Origin: Streptomyces sp. SA15
Lineage (GTDB): Bacteria; Actinomycetota; Actinomycetes; Streptomycetales; Streptomycetaceae
DNA length: 64,000 nucleotides
Assembly (NCBI RefSeq): GCF_002291145.1
Contig: NZ_NTGE01000197.1
Coordinates: 1-64,000, forward strand
Reading direction: 5' to 3'
Position numbers and translations under genes: made by a program. Shown here in pieces: positions 1 to 9,429 of this stretch; the first letter of the stretch is position 1, and each line of letters begins with the position of its first letter. The notes beneath the pieces are model-generated. The model did not search any database, had not been told where the DNA came from, and saw only the letters and a list, made by a program, of their open reading frames with translations.

Positions 1-474
1 GGCCGGGCGTTCGCCCTCGCGCTGCGCGGCCGTCCGGCCGCGATCGGTCCGACGGTCCCGCTCGCCGAGGCCGCGCGGTCGCTGCACTGGGCCACCCGGG
101 CGCTGGGGCTGATGGGGCTCGGGGTCCTCCCCCGGCAGGGCGTGGTGCGGTGTGCGGACCATCTCTCGACGCTGCTGCTGTACGGCGACGAGCCGCTGCT
201 GGGCCAGTTGCAGGCGCGCGTCCTGTCCCCGCTCGACTCGGTCTCGGCGGGGCAGCGTCCGCGGCTCGCCGAGACGCTGCTGGCCTGGCTGCTCAGCGGC
301 AGCAACGTCCCCGACGTCGCCGCCCGGCTGCACGTCCACCCGCAGACGGTCCGCTACCGGCTCCGGCAGCTGGAGAAGCTCTTCGGTGACGCCCTGCACG
401 ACCCGGACGCCCGCCTGGATCTCGTCCTCGCGCTGCGCGCCGAGGCATTGCGGGAGCAGGCGGGCAACCGATGA
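1..474 (+). CDS. PucR-family transcriptional regulator, C-terminal end (5' partial)
   Basis: The frame is open from base 1 and ends at 474, so only about the last 157 residues are visible and the start lies outside the window. The final 70 residues carry the PucR-type C-terminal helix-turn-helix (HTH_30), with the recognisable core HVHPQTVRYRLRQLEKLFG after a 'LLAWLLSGSNVPDVAARL' helix. Proteins of this class are cytoplasmic regulators, often with an upstream GGDEF-like or GAF-like sensory part; that part cannot be seen. The next gene starts 147 bases downstream on the same strand after an AT-richer gap, so it probably has its own promoter. Target genes are unknown. Confidence 0.85.
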   Translation, partial: GRAFALALRGRPAAIGPTVPLAEAARSLHWATRALGLMGLGVLPRQGVVRCADHLSTLLLYGDEPLLGQLQARVLSPLDSVSAGQRPRLAETLLAWLLSGSNVPDVAARLHVHPQTVRYRLRQLEKLFGDALHDPDARLDLVLALRAEALREQAGNR

Positions 475-621
475 ATCGGTCCGTGCGCCCCATACTCATG
501 TGGGCACAAAAAGCTGCGGCAATTCCATAATCCCGTCCATAACACTCCGGAGGGAGACGCGAATACGTTCGGGACGTCCTTTTCACAGGCGCATCACGCG
601 CCCCGCACGCGAAGGATTCCC

Positions 622-1263
622 ATGCGTATCCGCTTATGCCTCGCCGCGCTCTCGCTGGTCGGCGGAGCCGGACTGGCCACCCTCTCGGCGCCCACGGCGT
701 CGGCGGCCCCCTGCTCGGACATTGACGTTGTCGCGGCCCGCGGCACCTTCGAACCGGGCAGGCTCGGCCTGATAGTGGGCGATCCGGTGTTCTCCGCCCT
801 GGAAAAGAAACTGACCGGAAAAACCCTTTCCAGCTATGCGGTGGACTATCCCGCCAATCTTTCCCTGACCTCGGCCGCGCAGGGCAACAGGGACCTGGTG
901 AACCATGTCAATAGTCAGGCGGCGGCCTGCCCGAATCAGCGTTTCGTTCTGGTGGGCTATTCGCAGGGCGCGAATGTCGTCGACAATTCCATCGGCATCA
1001 GCAGCGCCGGCGCGGTGGTCGGCAGCCCGATCGTGGCCACCCTTCCCGCCGCGGTCGAACCGAAGGTCGCCGCGGTGCTGCTGTTCGGCAACCCGATCCG
1101 TGCTCTCGGCAAGAGCGTGACCGGCACGTACCAGAGCCGCACCTTCGACATCTGCGCCGAGGGCGACCCCGTCTGCGAGAACGGCGGTGGTGACACGGGA
1201 GCGCACCTCAGCTACCGGGACGACGCCGACGCGGCGGCCGCCTTCGCCGCGGGCAAGGTCTGA
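622..1263 (+). CDS. Secreted cutinase-family alpha/beta hydrolase with a TTA codon
   Basis: A 213-residue protein with a signal peptide (MRIRLCLAALSLVGG... ending near ASAAP). The mature part begins with the cutinase-family motif VVAARGTFEPG. The nucleophile Ser lies in GYSQG (about residue 115), the catalytic Asp is likely the one in EGDPVC and the His the one in TGAHLSY. The length fits the family. It probably hydrolyses extracellular esters such as cutin-like polyesters, but the substrate is not shown. GAAGGA precedes the ATG by about 6 bases. Codon 5 (634-636) is TTA, so translation should depend on the bldA leucyl-tRNA. Several AAA, CTT and TTT codons are unusual beside its neighbours. 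Confidence 0.88.
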   Translation: MRIRLCLAALSLVGGAGLATLSAPTASAAPCSDIDVVAARGTFEPGRLGLIVGDPVFSALEKKLTGKTLSSYAVDYPANLSLTSAAQGNRDLVNHVNSQAAACPNQRFVLVGYSQGANVVDNSIGISSAGAVVGSPIVATLPAAVEPKVAAVLLFGNPIRALGKSVTGTYQSRTFDICAEGDPVCENGGGDTGAHLSYRDDADAAAAFAAGKV

Positions 1264-1277
1264 GCCGTACAAAGTCT

Positions 1278-1309
1278 GTGGGCCCGGGAGGATCTCCTCC
1301 CGGGCCCAC
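1278..1309. terminator. Bidirectional hairpin terminator between convergent hydrolase genes
   Basis: Perfect 15-bp inverted repeat (1278-1292 and 1295-1309, 2-base loop) rich in GC. It lies 14 bases past the cutinase stop and 16 bases before the stop of the opposite-strand hydrolase, so it can end both transcripts. No U-tract follows, as is usual in Streptomyces. Confidence 0.85.
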
Positions 1310-1325
1310 GGCCGTGCGGGGACAG

Positions 1326-3047
1326 CTATTGGGGTGACCGTGCGAACCGGGCGAGGTTGGTGGACACGGGCTCGGGCCTGCCGTTGTTCTGTACGGGCGC
1401 CGCGGTCAGTACGTCGAGGTGCTGGTAGCCGTCGGCGACCACGGGGTTCAGGTCGGGCGGGACGCGGCCCGCCAGCAGGCCGTCGCCCGCGAGCACCGTG
1501 AGGGTCGGGTTGGCCTCGATGCCCTCGGGGTGGACGACGAGCCGCTTCACCTGGGGTGAGGTGGCGAGCTGGAGGTCGGTGACCAGCTTGGTGGGGAAGT
1601 ACTGTTCGGTGAAGTCCAGCGGCAGCTCCGCCAGGCTGCGGGCCAGCTCCCGGATGTCGGTGACCTCCTTGCCGGCCGAGGTGAACGGCGTGCCGTCGGC
1701 CGACCGGTGGCCCGGGTCGTCGCGGTCGCCGACACGGTCGTAATCGCGCCAGGTGTACAGCGGTCCGTGGGGACGGTCGGGGATGGCCTTGTACTCGGTG
1801 CCGAACAGCCCCGGCTGCTGATCGCTGCCGTTGGCCGCGGGGAAGTTCTTGTCGGCGATCGGTCCGCCGTCGAAGAAGCCCACGCTGGTCTGCAGGAACG
1901 CCAGCGGTACGGAGTGGTCGTCCATCAGGGCTCCGAGCACGGCCGCGTTGGTGAGCCGGAAGTCCTTCACGCCGGGTGAGCCGGTGAGGAACGTGGCGGT
2001 GTCCTTGGAGAACAGGAAGCGGTTGGTGGCCTCGATGTTGACGCTGGAGGGCAGGTAGCGGGGCAGGTCGGCCTCGCCGTCGGCGTCTTGGAGGGTGCCC
2101 AGGCCGGCGATGGCGAGCAGGGTCATGGTCTCGGGGTTGAGCAGGACCGGCGCGGACAGGGAGCGCGGCAGCACTCCGGTGTCGAGGCCCCTCTGCACGG
2201 CGGCGTGACCGAGGCCGATGTCCGGCAGGTTGGTGTCGTCCGGGATGCTGCCGCTCAGGTCGGCCAGGGAGGTGGAGACGGTGGTGTCGAGGGCGAAGTA
2301 GCCGGCGCACTGGCGGTGTCCGGCGTCCGCGGTGGTGGTGCGGTCGCCGTCGAAGTCGGCGGTCGCGAAGTAGCCGGTGATCACGCCGCCCAGTGAGTGT
2401 CCGCCGCACAGCATCTTCTGCTTGCGCAACCCCTGGTCGGGTAACTCGGCGGTGAGCAGGTCGTATTCGTCGCGGACGGTCTGTTCGATGCCCAGCTCGG
2501 CCATCCAGCCCAGCCGGTCGTTGCCGACGAAGCCGTCGAAGGTCCGGCCGGCGACCTGCTTGTCCCGGTAGTAGTAGTCGACGGCCGTGTGCTGGTCGCC
2601 GGAGGCGATTCCGGTGCGGTCCTCCAGGCAGTTGGAGCGCCGGTCCAGGGCCCAGAACTCGATGTGCCTGCCCTGTTCGGCGGCCCGCGCCACGGTGTTG
2701 CGGGCGACGCTGTCGAACGCCCCGGCGCCCTCCAGGATGCCCGGCTGGGCGACGAGGATCCGGTCGGCGTCGGCCGACGCGTCCGGCCCGCCGGAGGAGC
2801 GGTAGCGCAGGTACGACAGCCAGTCGCACGCCTGCGGACGCGCCCCGAAGGACGCCGGCAGCGGCACCTTCACGCGCACCACCGACTCGCTCACCCCGTC
2901 GACCGGGGACGTCGACGCGACGGGCGTTTCCGTGCGCTCGTCCCGTGCCTGCGCGTCCGGGGCGGCGGCCGTGAGCCCGCCCGCGGTCAGCAGCGCCGCC
3001 AGCGCGGCGCATCGCCACGTTCTCACTCTGCTGCGACTCGTGTTCAT
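1326..3047 (-). CDS. Secreted alpha/beta hydrolase with a TTA codon
   Basis: A 573-residue protein with an N-terminal signal peptide (hydrophobic stretch about residues 11-30, Ala-rich end near AQA). The nucleophile elbow GGHSLGG places Ser218 as catalytic residue, and GYQHLDVLTA near residue 540 is the likely catalytic His region. The long, Asp-rich middle is not typical of lipases; related Streptomyces proteins are annotated only as alpha/beta hydrolases, and I do not name a substrate. Codon 202 (bases 2442-2444) is TTA, predicting bldA dependence like its convergent neighbour. No strong ribosome site precedes the ATG. Confidence 0.78.
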   Translation of the reverse strand: MNTSRSRVRTWRCAALAALLTAGGLTAAAPDAQARDERTETPVASTSPVDGVSESVVRVKVPLPASFGARPQACDWLSYLRYRSSGGPDASADADRILVAQPGILEGAGAFDSVARNTVARAAEQGRHIEFWALDRRSNCLEDRTGIASGDQHTAVDYYYRDKQVAGRTFDGFVGNDRLGWMAELGIEQTVRDEYDLLTAELPDQGLRKQKMLCGGHSLGGVITGYFATADFDGDRTTTADAGHRQCAGYFALDTTVSTSLADLSGSIPDDTNLPDIGLGHAAVQRGLDTGVLPRSLSAPVLLNPETMTLLAIAGLGTLQDADGEADLPRYLPSSVNIEATNRFLFSKDTATFLTGSPGVKDFRLTNAAVLGALMDDHSVPLAFLQTSVGFFDGGPIADKNFPAANGSDQQPGLFGTEYKAIPDRPHGPLYTWRDYDRVGDRDDPGHRSADGTPFTSAGKEVTDIRELARSLAELPLDFTEQYFPTKLVTDLQLATSPQVKRLVVHPEGIEANPTLTVLAGDGLLAGRVPPDLNPVVADGYQHLDVLTAAPVQNNGRPEPVSTNLARFARSPQ

Positions 3048-3128
3048 AGCCGGACGGTAGGGCGAGGGCGACTTCCCGCTCAGGCGGTGCTCACAGGAAC
3101 GCAGACCCCTCGGGATCCTTTGTCACCA

Positions 3129-3157
3129 GCCCACACAGAGCCTGCCCACACAGAGCC
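3129..3157. repeat. Two-copy 15-bp tandem repeat
   Basis: GCCCACACAGAGCC occurs twice in tandem with a one-base spacer, in the short gap between the hydrolase start and the end of the lipid kinase gene. It may be slippage; no function is suggested. Confidence 0.7.
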
Positions 3158-3163
3158 CGTGCG

Positions 3164-4045
3164 TCAGCGCAGCACGCTGAGCGCTCCGGGCAGCACCTTG
3201 GCGGTGACCGGGAGGACGGCCTCGACCTCGCCGTCGGCGCCGTAGGGCACCGCGCGGTCGGCCTCGATACGGATCTCCTTGCCGCGCAGGATGCGCACTT
3301 GGGGCCGGTGGACGTGGGCGCCTGTCCTGAGCTCGTTCATGAGGGCGAAGAACAGCCGGCGCGGCGCCTCGGCGATCATCACGATGTCCAGGAGGCCGTC
3401 GTCCATGCGGGCGTCGGGGGCTATGACGCGGCCCGAGCCGTAGTAGCCGGAGTTGGCGGCCACGACCGTGTAGCCGGTGTGCGGGTGTTCCACGCCGTCG
3501 ACGGTGACCCGGTAGCGCGCGGGACGCCAGGTGGTGACGGCCCGCAGTCCGCCCGCGTAGTAGGAGGCGGTGCCGCGCAGGAGTTTCGCGGTGTTGGCGT
3601 GGCGGTTGGCGACCGCGTCGACACCGGCGTACACGCTGCCGAGGACGACCGTGCCGTCGTGCACGGCCGAGTGGAGCTCGATGGTGTCGACCGGGCTCGG
3701 TTCGTTGTGAAGCAGGATGCGGGCCAAGTCGGCCGGGGCGGTGGGCAGTCCGAGTGCCCGGGCGAAGTCGTTGCCGCGGCCCGCGGGGACGATGCCGAAC
3801 AGCGTGCCGGTGCCGCTGAGGGCTCCCCCGACGCCCCCGGTGATGCCGTCGCCGCCGACTGCGAGTACCACCCGTCCCCGCTCCCCGGCGTGCCGGGCCA
3901 GTTCCTGGGCGTGGGTCAGGCTGCGGCTGTACTCGGTCTCGAGTGCGGCGCCGGCCTCCCGCAGCAGGCGCGCCACACCGAGCAGCGCCGCGGCTCCGGT
4001 GGATCCGCCCGCGGTGGGGTTGACGACGGCGGTGAACTGTCGCAT
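3164..4045 (-). CDS. Diacylglycerol kinase-family lipid kinase
   Basis: The chosen ATG (4043-4045) gives 293 residues starting MRQFTAVVNPTAGG and has GGAGG 8 bases upstream; an upstream in-frame ATG would add an unrelated Pro-rich tail. The diacylglycerol kinase catalytic-domain motifs are clear: NPTAGG near residue 9, VGGDGI near 63-68 and PAGRGNDFARALG near 91. The C-terminal beta-sandwich half is also present. The protein would phosphorylate a lipid such as diacylglycerol with ATP at the inner membrane face. It lies about 100 bases downstream of the broken FAD-oxidase gene and on the same strand, so it was probably the last gene of that operon and may have lost its original promoter. Confidence 0.88.
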   Translation of the reverse strand: MRQFTAVVNPTAGGSTGAAALLGVARLLREAGAALETEYSRSLTHAQELARHAGERGRVVLAVGGDGITGGVGGALSGTGTLFGIVPAGRGNDFARALGLPTAPADLARILLHNEPSPVDTIELHSAVHDGTVVLGSVYAGVDAVANRHANTAKLLRGTASYYAGGLRAVTTWRPARYRVTVDGVEHPHTGYTVVAANSGYYGSGRVIAPDARMDDGLLDIVMIAEAPRRLFFALMNELRTGAHVHRPQVRILRGKEIRIEADRAVPYGADGEVEAVLPVTAKVLPGALSVLR

Positions 4046-4148
4046 CGGTGTGCCTCCGGGGCGGGCGGGGGGTGAGTCGTAGGGTGCGGGCGCGGGTTGA
4101 GGTCGTAGAGCGGGCGCCGGTTGAGTCGTACGGCGGGCAGGGTGAGAG

Positions 4149-5080
4149 TCAGTCCGCGGGGAGCAGGACACCGGGGTTGAGCAGCCCGGCCGGGTCCAGT
4201 CGCCGCTTGACGGCGCGCAGGGCCTCGACGCCGAGGGGGCCCGCTTCCCGGACGTACCAGTCCCGGTGGTCGGTGCCCACGCCGTGGTGATGGCTGATCG
4301 TGCCGCCCGCGGCGAGGATCGCCTCGCTCGCGGCGTGTTTGGCCCGTGTCCAGGGCGCCAGGGCGTCGTCGCCCTGGGCGCAGACCACCGTGAAGTACAG
4401 CGAGGCGCCGTTCTCGTAGACGTGGGAGATGTGGCACATGACCAGGGGCGGGGTGACGGCGCCGGTGAGCGTGGCGGTCAGCGCGTCGCGGACGGAGGCG
4501 TACAGCTCGGGGATCCGGGACCAGAAGGTCGCCGTCTCCAGCGTCTCGGCGAACGCCCCGGCGTCGAGCAGGGAGTCGCGCAGGTAAGGGGCGGAGTAGC
4601 GGCCTTGGGCCCAGCGCTGTCCCGGCTCCTCGCCCAGAGGGGTTCCGCCGCAGTCGCGCAGGACGGCCGCGGCACGGTTCCGGCGGTACGCGGTGTCCTC
4701 CTCCGTGCCCTCGAAGCCGGCGATCGCCGTGCATCCGGCGGCCTGCCGCGCGTCCAGGGAGCCGATGGCGTCGGGCCGGGCGAGGCCGATCAGCGTCTCG
4801 GTCTCGTCGGACAGCCGCAGGACGGTCGGCCGGGGTCCGTCCTGGGCGAGCCGGCGCAGGGCGGCGGCCCCCGCCTCGAAGGAGGCGAAGCGCCAGCCTT
4901 CGTAGACGCGGACCTGCGGGACGGGGCGGATCCGGACGGTCACGGAGGTGATCACGCCGAACGCCCCTTCGGAGCCGAGCACGAGCTGGCGCAGGTCGGG
5001 GCCGGCCGCCGTGCGCGGGGCACGGCCGGTGTCGAGGGTGCCCTCGGGTGTGGCGAGGGTGAGGTCCCAGCACCATCTCG
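4149..5080 (-). pseudogene. FAD-binding oxidase (ADPS-like), C-terminal fragment
   Basis: The frame ending at 4149 keeps the middle and C-terminal part of an FAD-linked oxidase of the alkyldihydroxyacetonephosphate-synthase/glycolate-oxidase type: LATPEGTLDTGRAP, LRQLVLGSEGAFGVITSVTV and the C-terminal HHHGVGTDHRDW, which marks the substrate/FAD pocket. About 310 residues remain of a family usually 500-550 long; the N-terminal FAD-binding half is missing. Around 5063-5080 the family-like EMVLG is in another frame from the downstream LTLATPEG, suggesting a one-base shift as well. Left of about 5083 the same DNA continues as glpD on the opposite strand. I treat it as a deletion remnant. Confidence 0.85.
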
Positions 5081-5082
5081 GC

Positions 5083-5898
<816 letters not shown>

Positions 5899-5981
5899 CG
5901 GCGGGGGCGGGGTGACGGACGACGGGCGGCCGGACGGGTGGCCTCCGGCCGCCAACGGGATGGCCTCCGGCTGCCGGCCGC

Positions 5982-6620
5982 TCAGGCGCCCGTGCGCCGG
6001 ATCCGCCACACGTTGTCCTCGCGGAAGCCCTCGACCCCCTCCGGGGAAACGCTCTGCTTCCGGACCGTGTCCAGTGTTTCCACGCTCCAGCTCTCCTCCG
6101 GCAGCGCGAGTGCCGCCAGCGTGCCCTCCAGCGTGGGGAACTCGGCGTCGAAGGGCGGTTCGTCCTGCCACGACGGCCAGCCGGCGTGCATCACGATCAG
6201 CAGCGTGCCGCCCTGTGCCACGGCCGCGGCGGCCCGTCGTAGGGCTCCGTCCTGGTCCCAGGGCACCGGGGACTGCAGGAACTGAGCGCTGACCAGGTCG
6301 AAGGAGCCCTCCGGAAACGTCACGCCGAGCTCGTGCCGCTCCCACGAGATGCGGTCGCCCACACCGGCCTCGGCGGCGTGCCCGGCCGCGCGCTCCAGGG
6401 CCGTACGCGAGATGTCGACTCCCGTGACCCGCCAGCCTTGCGACGCCAGCCACACCGCGTCCGCCCCCTCGCCGCACCCCAGGTCGAGTGCCGTGCCGGG
6501 TTCGAGGCCCCTTACCTCGCGTACCAGCAGCGGATTGGGGCGGCCGCTCCAGATGCGCTCGACGCCCTGGTAGCGGGTCTCCCAGAACTCGGCGGCCTGG
6601 GTCGGTCGGATGTCGGTCAT
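5982..6620 (-). CDS. Class I SAM-dependent methyltransferase
   Basis: The start ATG (6618-6620) is fixed by AGGAGGG 6 bases upstream and gives 212 residues. The seven-strand Rossmann SAM-binding motif I is ALDLGCGEGADAVWLA (about residues 44-59), followed by VTGVDIS (motif II) and the FDLVSAQFL post-motif. The protein resembles the Methyltransf_25/TehB-like group, in which small thiols, metalloids or metabolites are methylated; the substrate is not evident. It stands alone, and an inverted repeat lies about 115 bases upstream. Confidence 0.85.
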   Translation of the reverse strand: MTDIRPTQAAEFWETRYQGVERIWSGRPNPLLVREVRGLEPGTALDLGCGEGADAVWLASQGWRVTGVDISRTALERAAGHAAEAGVGDRISWERHELGVTFPEGSFDLVSAQFLQSPVPWDQDGALRRAAAAVAQGGTLLIVMHAGWPSWQDEPPFDAEFPTLEGTLAALALPEESWSVETLDTVRKQSVSPEGVEGFREDNVWRIRRTGA

Positions 6621-6733
6621 GGGCCCCTCCTGAACGGAACACGGCTGGTCGTGGACGGGTGCGGGCGAGCGTGAGACTCGTGCGTCCCGTTGCCAAGAAG
6701 CCTCCGCCGTGACAGGGCAGCGAGCAAACGAAC

Positions 6734-6748
6734 TTGCCGCTACGGCAA
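6734..6748. promoter_or_regulatory. Operator-like inverted repeat upstream of the methyltransferase
   Basis: TTGCCG, three bases, CGGCAA is a perfect palindrome, and GCAAAC also occurs as a direct repeat at each side (6725 and 6745). The position, between the methyltransferase start and the end of the next gene, suits repressor binding. The binding protein is unknown. Confidence 0.45.
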
Positions 6749-6804
6749 ACAAGTGGGGCCCGCCTCCCTTTCGGGCATTGGGCCCCACTCCGCCTGGGTG
6801 CGTC

Positions 6805-7080
6805 CTACTCCGGACCGGCGTGCCCCACGGCCGTCTGCACGTCCGCCTGTACCTCCTGCCGAGGCCGGCCCCGCTCCTTGGCGTACTCCGTCACCGCGGA
6901 CTGGACGTCGCGGTCGAGGTCACGCCAGGCGCGCACCGCGGTCTCGTACGTCACCGTCTGCTGCTTGTTCCACTTGTGGGCGGCGGGCGGCCCGTACGTG
7001 TGGCGCAGCTCGGCGACGCGGTTGTGCGCCTGGTCCGCCGCCCGCTGCTTCGCCACGAGCTCGTCGAATACGTGTCCCAC
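6805..7080 (-). CDS. Hypothetical protein, helical
   Basis: A 91-residue protein with a GTG start (7078-7080), MGHVFDELVAKQRAADQAHNRV. It is mostly charged and likely alpha-helical, with no signal peptide or membrane segment and no cysteine. I do not recognise a family. No strong ribosome site is visible, so the exact start is uncertain, though the frame shows Streptomyces third-position bias throughout. It lies between the methyltransferase operator region and the DUF1996 gene, all on the minus strand. Confidence 0.6.
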   Translation of the reverse strand: MGHVFDELVAKQRAADQAHNRVAELRHTYGPPAAHKWNKQQTVTYETAVRAWRDLDRDVQSAVTEYAKERGRPRQEVQADVQTAVGHAGPE

Positions 7081-7152
7081 GTGAAGTGATGGTAGGCAGG
7101 GTGCCGCCGTTCCGCGCGTCGAGCGCTCGGCCGTACGCCGACCGGATCGGCC

Positions 7153-9255
7153 TCACTGGGAACCGCGCCTGGTGCGCCGGAGGAGGACGAAACCGGAGAT
7201 CAGGAGGACCGCACCGGCGGCGGCCGGCCACAGCTGGGTGCCGGTGTCGGCGAGCCCGCCTCCCGTCGCCTGCGGTTCGGTCTGCGAACCGGCGGGAGAC
7301 TCCGCGGCGGCGGCCGTGGCCGACGGGCTGCCGGCCTCGTCCGCCGGACCGTCGGCCTGGTCCCTCGTCCAGGCCTCGGGCGATGTCTCGGCGGCGCCTT
7401 GTGCGGGCGTGGGCGTGGCGTCGGCCTTGGGTTCGTCGGCGTCGGGTGCGGTGGGCGCGCCGTCGTCCGGCTTCGCCGGGGCCGGCGCGCTGGTCGCGGG
7501 GGCCACGGTCGGCTTGTCCGCGGAACCGGAACCGCCGGGCTTCTCGTCACCGCCGGGCTTCTCGCCGTCGTTCCCGCCGCCCGGGGCGTCGGGGGTCGGC
7601 TTCGGCTGCTCCTGGGGCTGCTCCGGCTCCTCATTGCCCGAGCCGTCGCCGCCGCCCTCGTTCGCGCCCGCGCCGCACCGGCGGCCGTCGTTGATGCAGT
7701 CGACCATGTCCCGCATGAGGGACTCGTCGAAGATGTTGATGAAGTCGCCGTGGTCGGTGACGGGCTTGTGCAGCTGCTCGGGGAAGGAGTCGACGGCGAA
7801 CAGCGGAGTCGTCCGCCCGCCGTCCTTCAGGCTCGGCGCGTCGACGTCGTAGACGATGCGCTGGACCAGCTGCGGGATGGCCTTGAAGCCCTCGGGGCAG
7901 GAGCCGTCGGCCTGCGCGAACGCCACGTGCGTACGGTGGTTGGCGCTGTCGGCGTTGCGTCCGTCCCAGCAGCTCTGGAACTTGAAGGTGCGCACCACGT
8001 CGCTGCCCTGCGGACAGAGCGGGTACTTGTCCTTCAACTGCCGGTCCTCGAAGCCCGTGCAGCTCCAGGAGGCGTTGGCGTTGGCGGTTCCGTTGACGAA
8101 CGCCTTGGCGTCGCCGGTGATGACGCGCAGCAGCCGGGGCATGGCCGTGACCTTGCTCCGCGGGTTGCCGACGAAGGTGAGGGTGACCGCCTTGGGCGTC
8201 ACGATCTCGCCGACGTTGCCCTCGATGCCGCCTCCGGGGGCGTCGGCGTCCTGCTCCTGCGTGCCGTTCTGCAACCGCACGACAGGCCAGTAGTAGGAGG
8301 ACTTGTCGCCCTGGTCCTGGCAGCTCGTGTCGCCGTTCGCCAGTTCCTGGTCGTCGGCGAAGGCGTTGTTGGCCTGGTTGCCGACGTAGTCGTGGAAGTG
8401 GTGGGCGCCGTTGGTGACACCGGGGGCGACGATCACGTTGTCCGAGTTGAACAGGCCGTTCTCGTTGACGCCGCAGTCGGTGACGAAGGTGCCGCGCGAG
8501 GCGTCCGCCCCGGGAGCGGGGCTCTGACCGGTGACCGGGGCGGTCTTGATGTCGGCGTAGTCGGCGGCGACGGGGCCGTTGCCCTGCGGCTGCTCCTGAC
8601 CACCCTCGGCGTTGCCCGCCCCGTCCTGGGAGTTGTCCGCCTCGTCCTGGCCGCCGTTCGCGTCCTCGGACTGGTCGCCGTTCGCCTGGTCGCCGTCGGC
8701 CGCGTCGCCGTTCGCCGCGTCGACCTGGTCGCCGGTCGGGCGAAGTTCGCAGGCCGCCAAGGTGTCGAGGCCCTCCGGGCGCTCTCCCACCCGGTCGATG
8801 GCGGCGGCGATGCGCTCGATCGTCGCGGCGCGTTCCTCCTTCAGCGGATCGATGATCTCGCTGCCGACAGCACCGGAGTCGCCCTGCGCCGCCCGTGCCG
8901 GATCCCGCAACTGCCCGTACGCGTCCGCTATCTGCTGGTCGAGGAGCGCGAGGTCCTTGTCGACCTCCGCCCTCGCCCCCTGAGGCACCTCGGTCAACTC
9001 GGCCCCGACGTCGGGGCAGTCGATCGTCGCGGCTCCCGTGGTCCGGCCGGACTCCGCGTCGCCGGACTGCTGGGCCGACACGCCGCTGCCCGGGTCGCCT
9101 TCGGTCGCCGAGGCGTACACATTGGCCGCCACCAGCCCTCCACCGCCGAGCATCAGTGCCACTGCGGCAAAGGTCGCACGTTGTGTGCCTGTCGGGCGTC
9201 TGCGTCTATTGCGTCCCACGGAAGTACTCCTGCGCGTGTCGGGCCGTCCGAGCAT
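7153..9255 (-). CDS. DUF1996 protein with LAxTG sortase sorting signal
   Basis: The start ATG (9253-9255) has GGGGGA 6 bases upstream and gives 700 residues; longer readings run into antisense DNA. An Arg-rich start and hydrophobic segment (about residues 27-47) form the export signal. Then come a helical region, an Asn/Gly/Asp/Gln-rich low-complexity linker, a DUF1996 domain (about 250-510, with GAHHFHDYVGN and SYYWPVVRL), a Pro/Ala-rich wall-spanning linker and, at the end, LADTG, a hydrophobic helix and RRTRRGSQ. LAxTG is the class E sortase motif known from Streptomyces chaplins. It is therefore probably covalently attached to peptidoglycan. Confidence 0.88.
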   Translation of the reverse strand: MLGRPDTRRSTSVGRNRRRRPTGTQRATFAAVALMLGGGGLVAANVYASATEGDPGSGVSAQQSGDAESGRTTGAATIDCPDVGAELTEVPQGARAEVDKDLALLDQQIADAYGQLRDPARAAQGDSGAVGSEIIDPLKEERAATIERIAAAIDRVGERPEGLDTLAACELRPTGDQVDAANGDAADGDQANGDQSEDANGGQDEADNSQDGAGNAEGGQEQPQGNGPVAADYADIKTAPVTGQSPAPGADASRGTFVTDCGVNENGLFNSDNVIVAPGVTNGAHHFHDYVGNQANNAFADDQELANGDTSCQDQGDKSSYYWPVVRLQNGTQEQDADAPGGGIEGNVGEIVTPKAVTLTFVGNPRSKVTAMPRLLRVITGDAKAFVNGTANANASWSCTGFEDRQLKDKYPLCPQGSDVVRTFKFQSCWDGRNADSANHRTHVAFAQADGSCPEGFKAIPQLVQRIVYDVDAPSLKDGGRTTPLFAVDSFPEQLHKPVTDHGDFINIFDESLMRDMVDCINDGRRCGAGANEGGGDGSGNEEPEQPQEQPKPTPDAPGGGNDGEKPGGDEKPGGSGSADKPTVAPATSAPAPAKPDDGAPTAPDADEPKADATPTPAQGAAETSPEAWTRDQADGPADEAGSPSATAAAAESPAGSQTEPQATGGGLADTGTQLWPAAAGAVLLISGFVLLRRTRRGSQ

Positions 9256-9331
9256 GGAAATCCCCCGCCCCCATACGGAGGAGAGACCTCGCGTGTTCAA
9301 ACGGCTCGGAAATTCACAGGAGTCTCTTACA

Positions 9332-9361
9332 AGCCCGGGCGCGGTCGACCGCGCCCGGGCT
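9332..9361. repeat. Perfect 30-bp GC palindrome between divergent genes
   Basis: Two 13-bp arms (9332-9344 and 9349-9361) flank TCGA. It looks like a terminator hairpin, yet it sits between the divergent starts of the DUF1996 and exonuclease genes, where no transcript should end. It could be a structural or regulatory hairpin in the exonuclease 5' region. Confidence 0.6.
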
Positions 9362-9429
9362 GCCGTTCCGGCGCCCTGAGCACGGAAAACGAGGTGCCGC
9401 GCACATGATCTCGTCCCTAGTCTTCCGCC

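Noticed and set aside
634..3018. 794-codon minus-strand frame across the cutinase and hydrolase genes
   Set aside because: Arg/Gly/Ala-rich antisense shadow; it overlaps a clear cutinase and a clear hydrolase and has no domain of its own.
5899..5981. Start of a further glp gene after the glpD fragment
   Set aside because: No open frame with coding bias; only 83 bases to the convergent methyltransferase stop.
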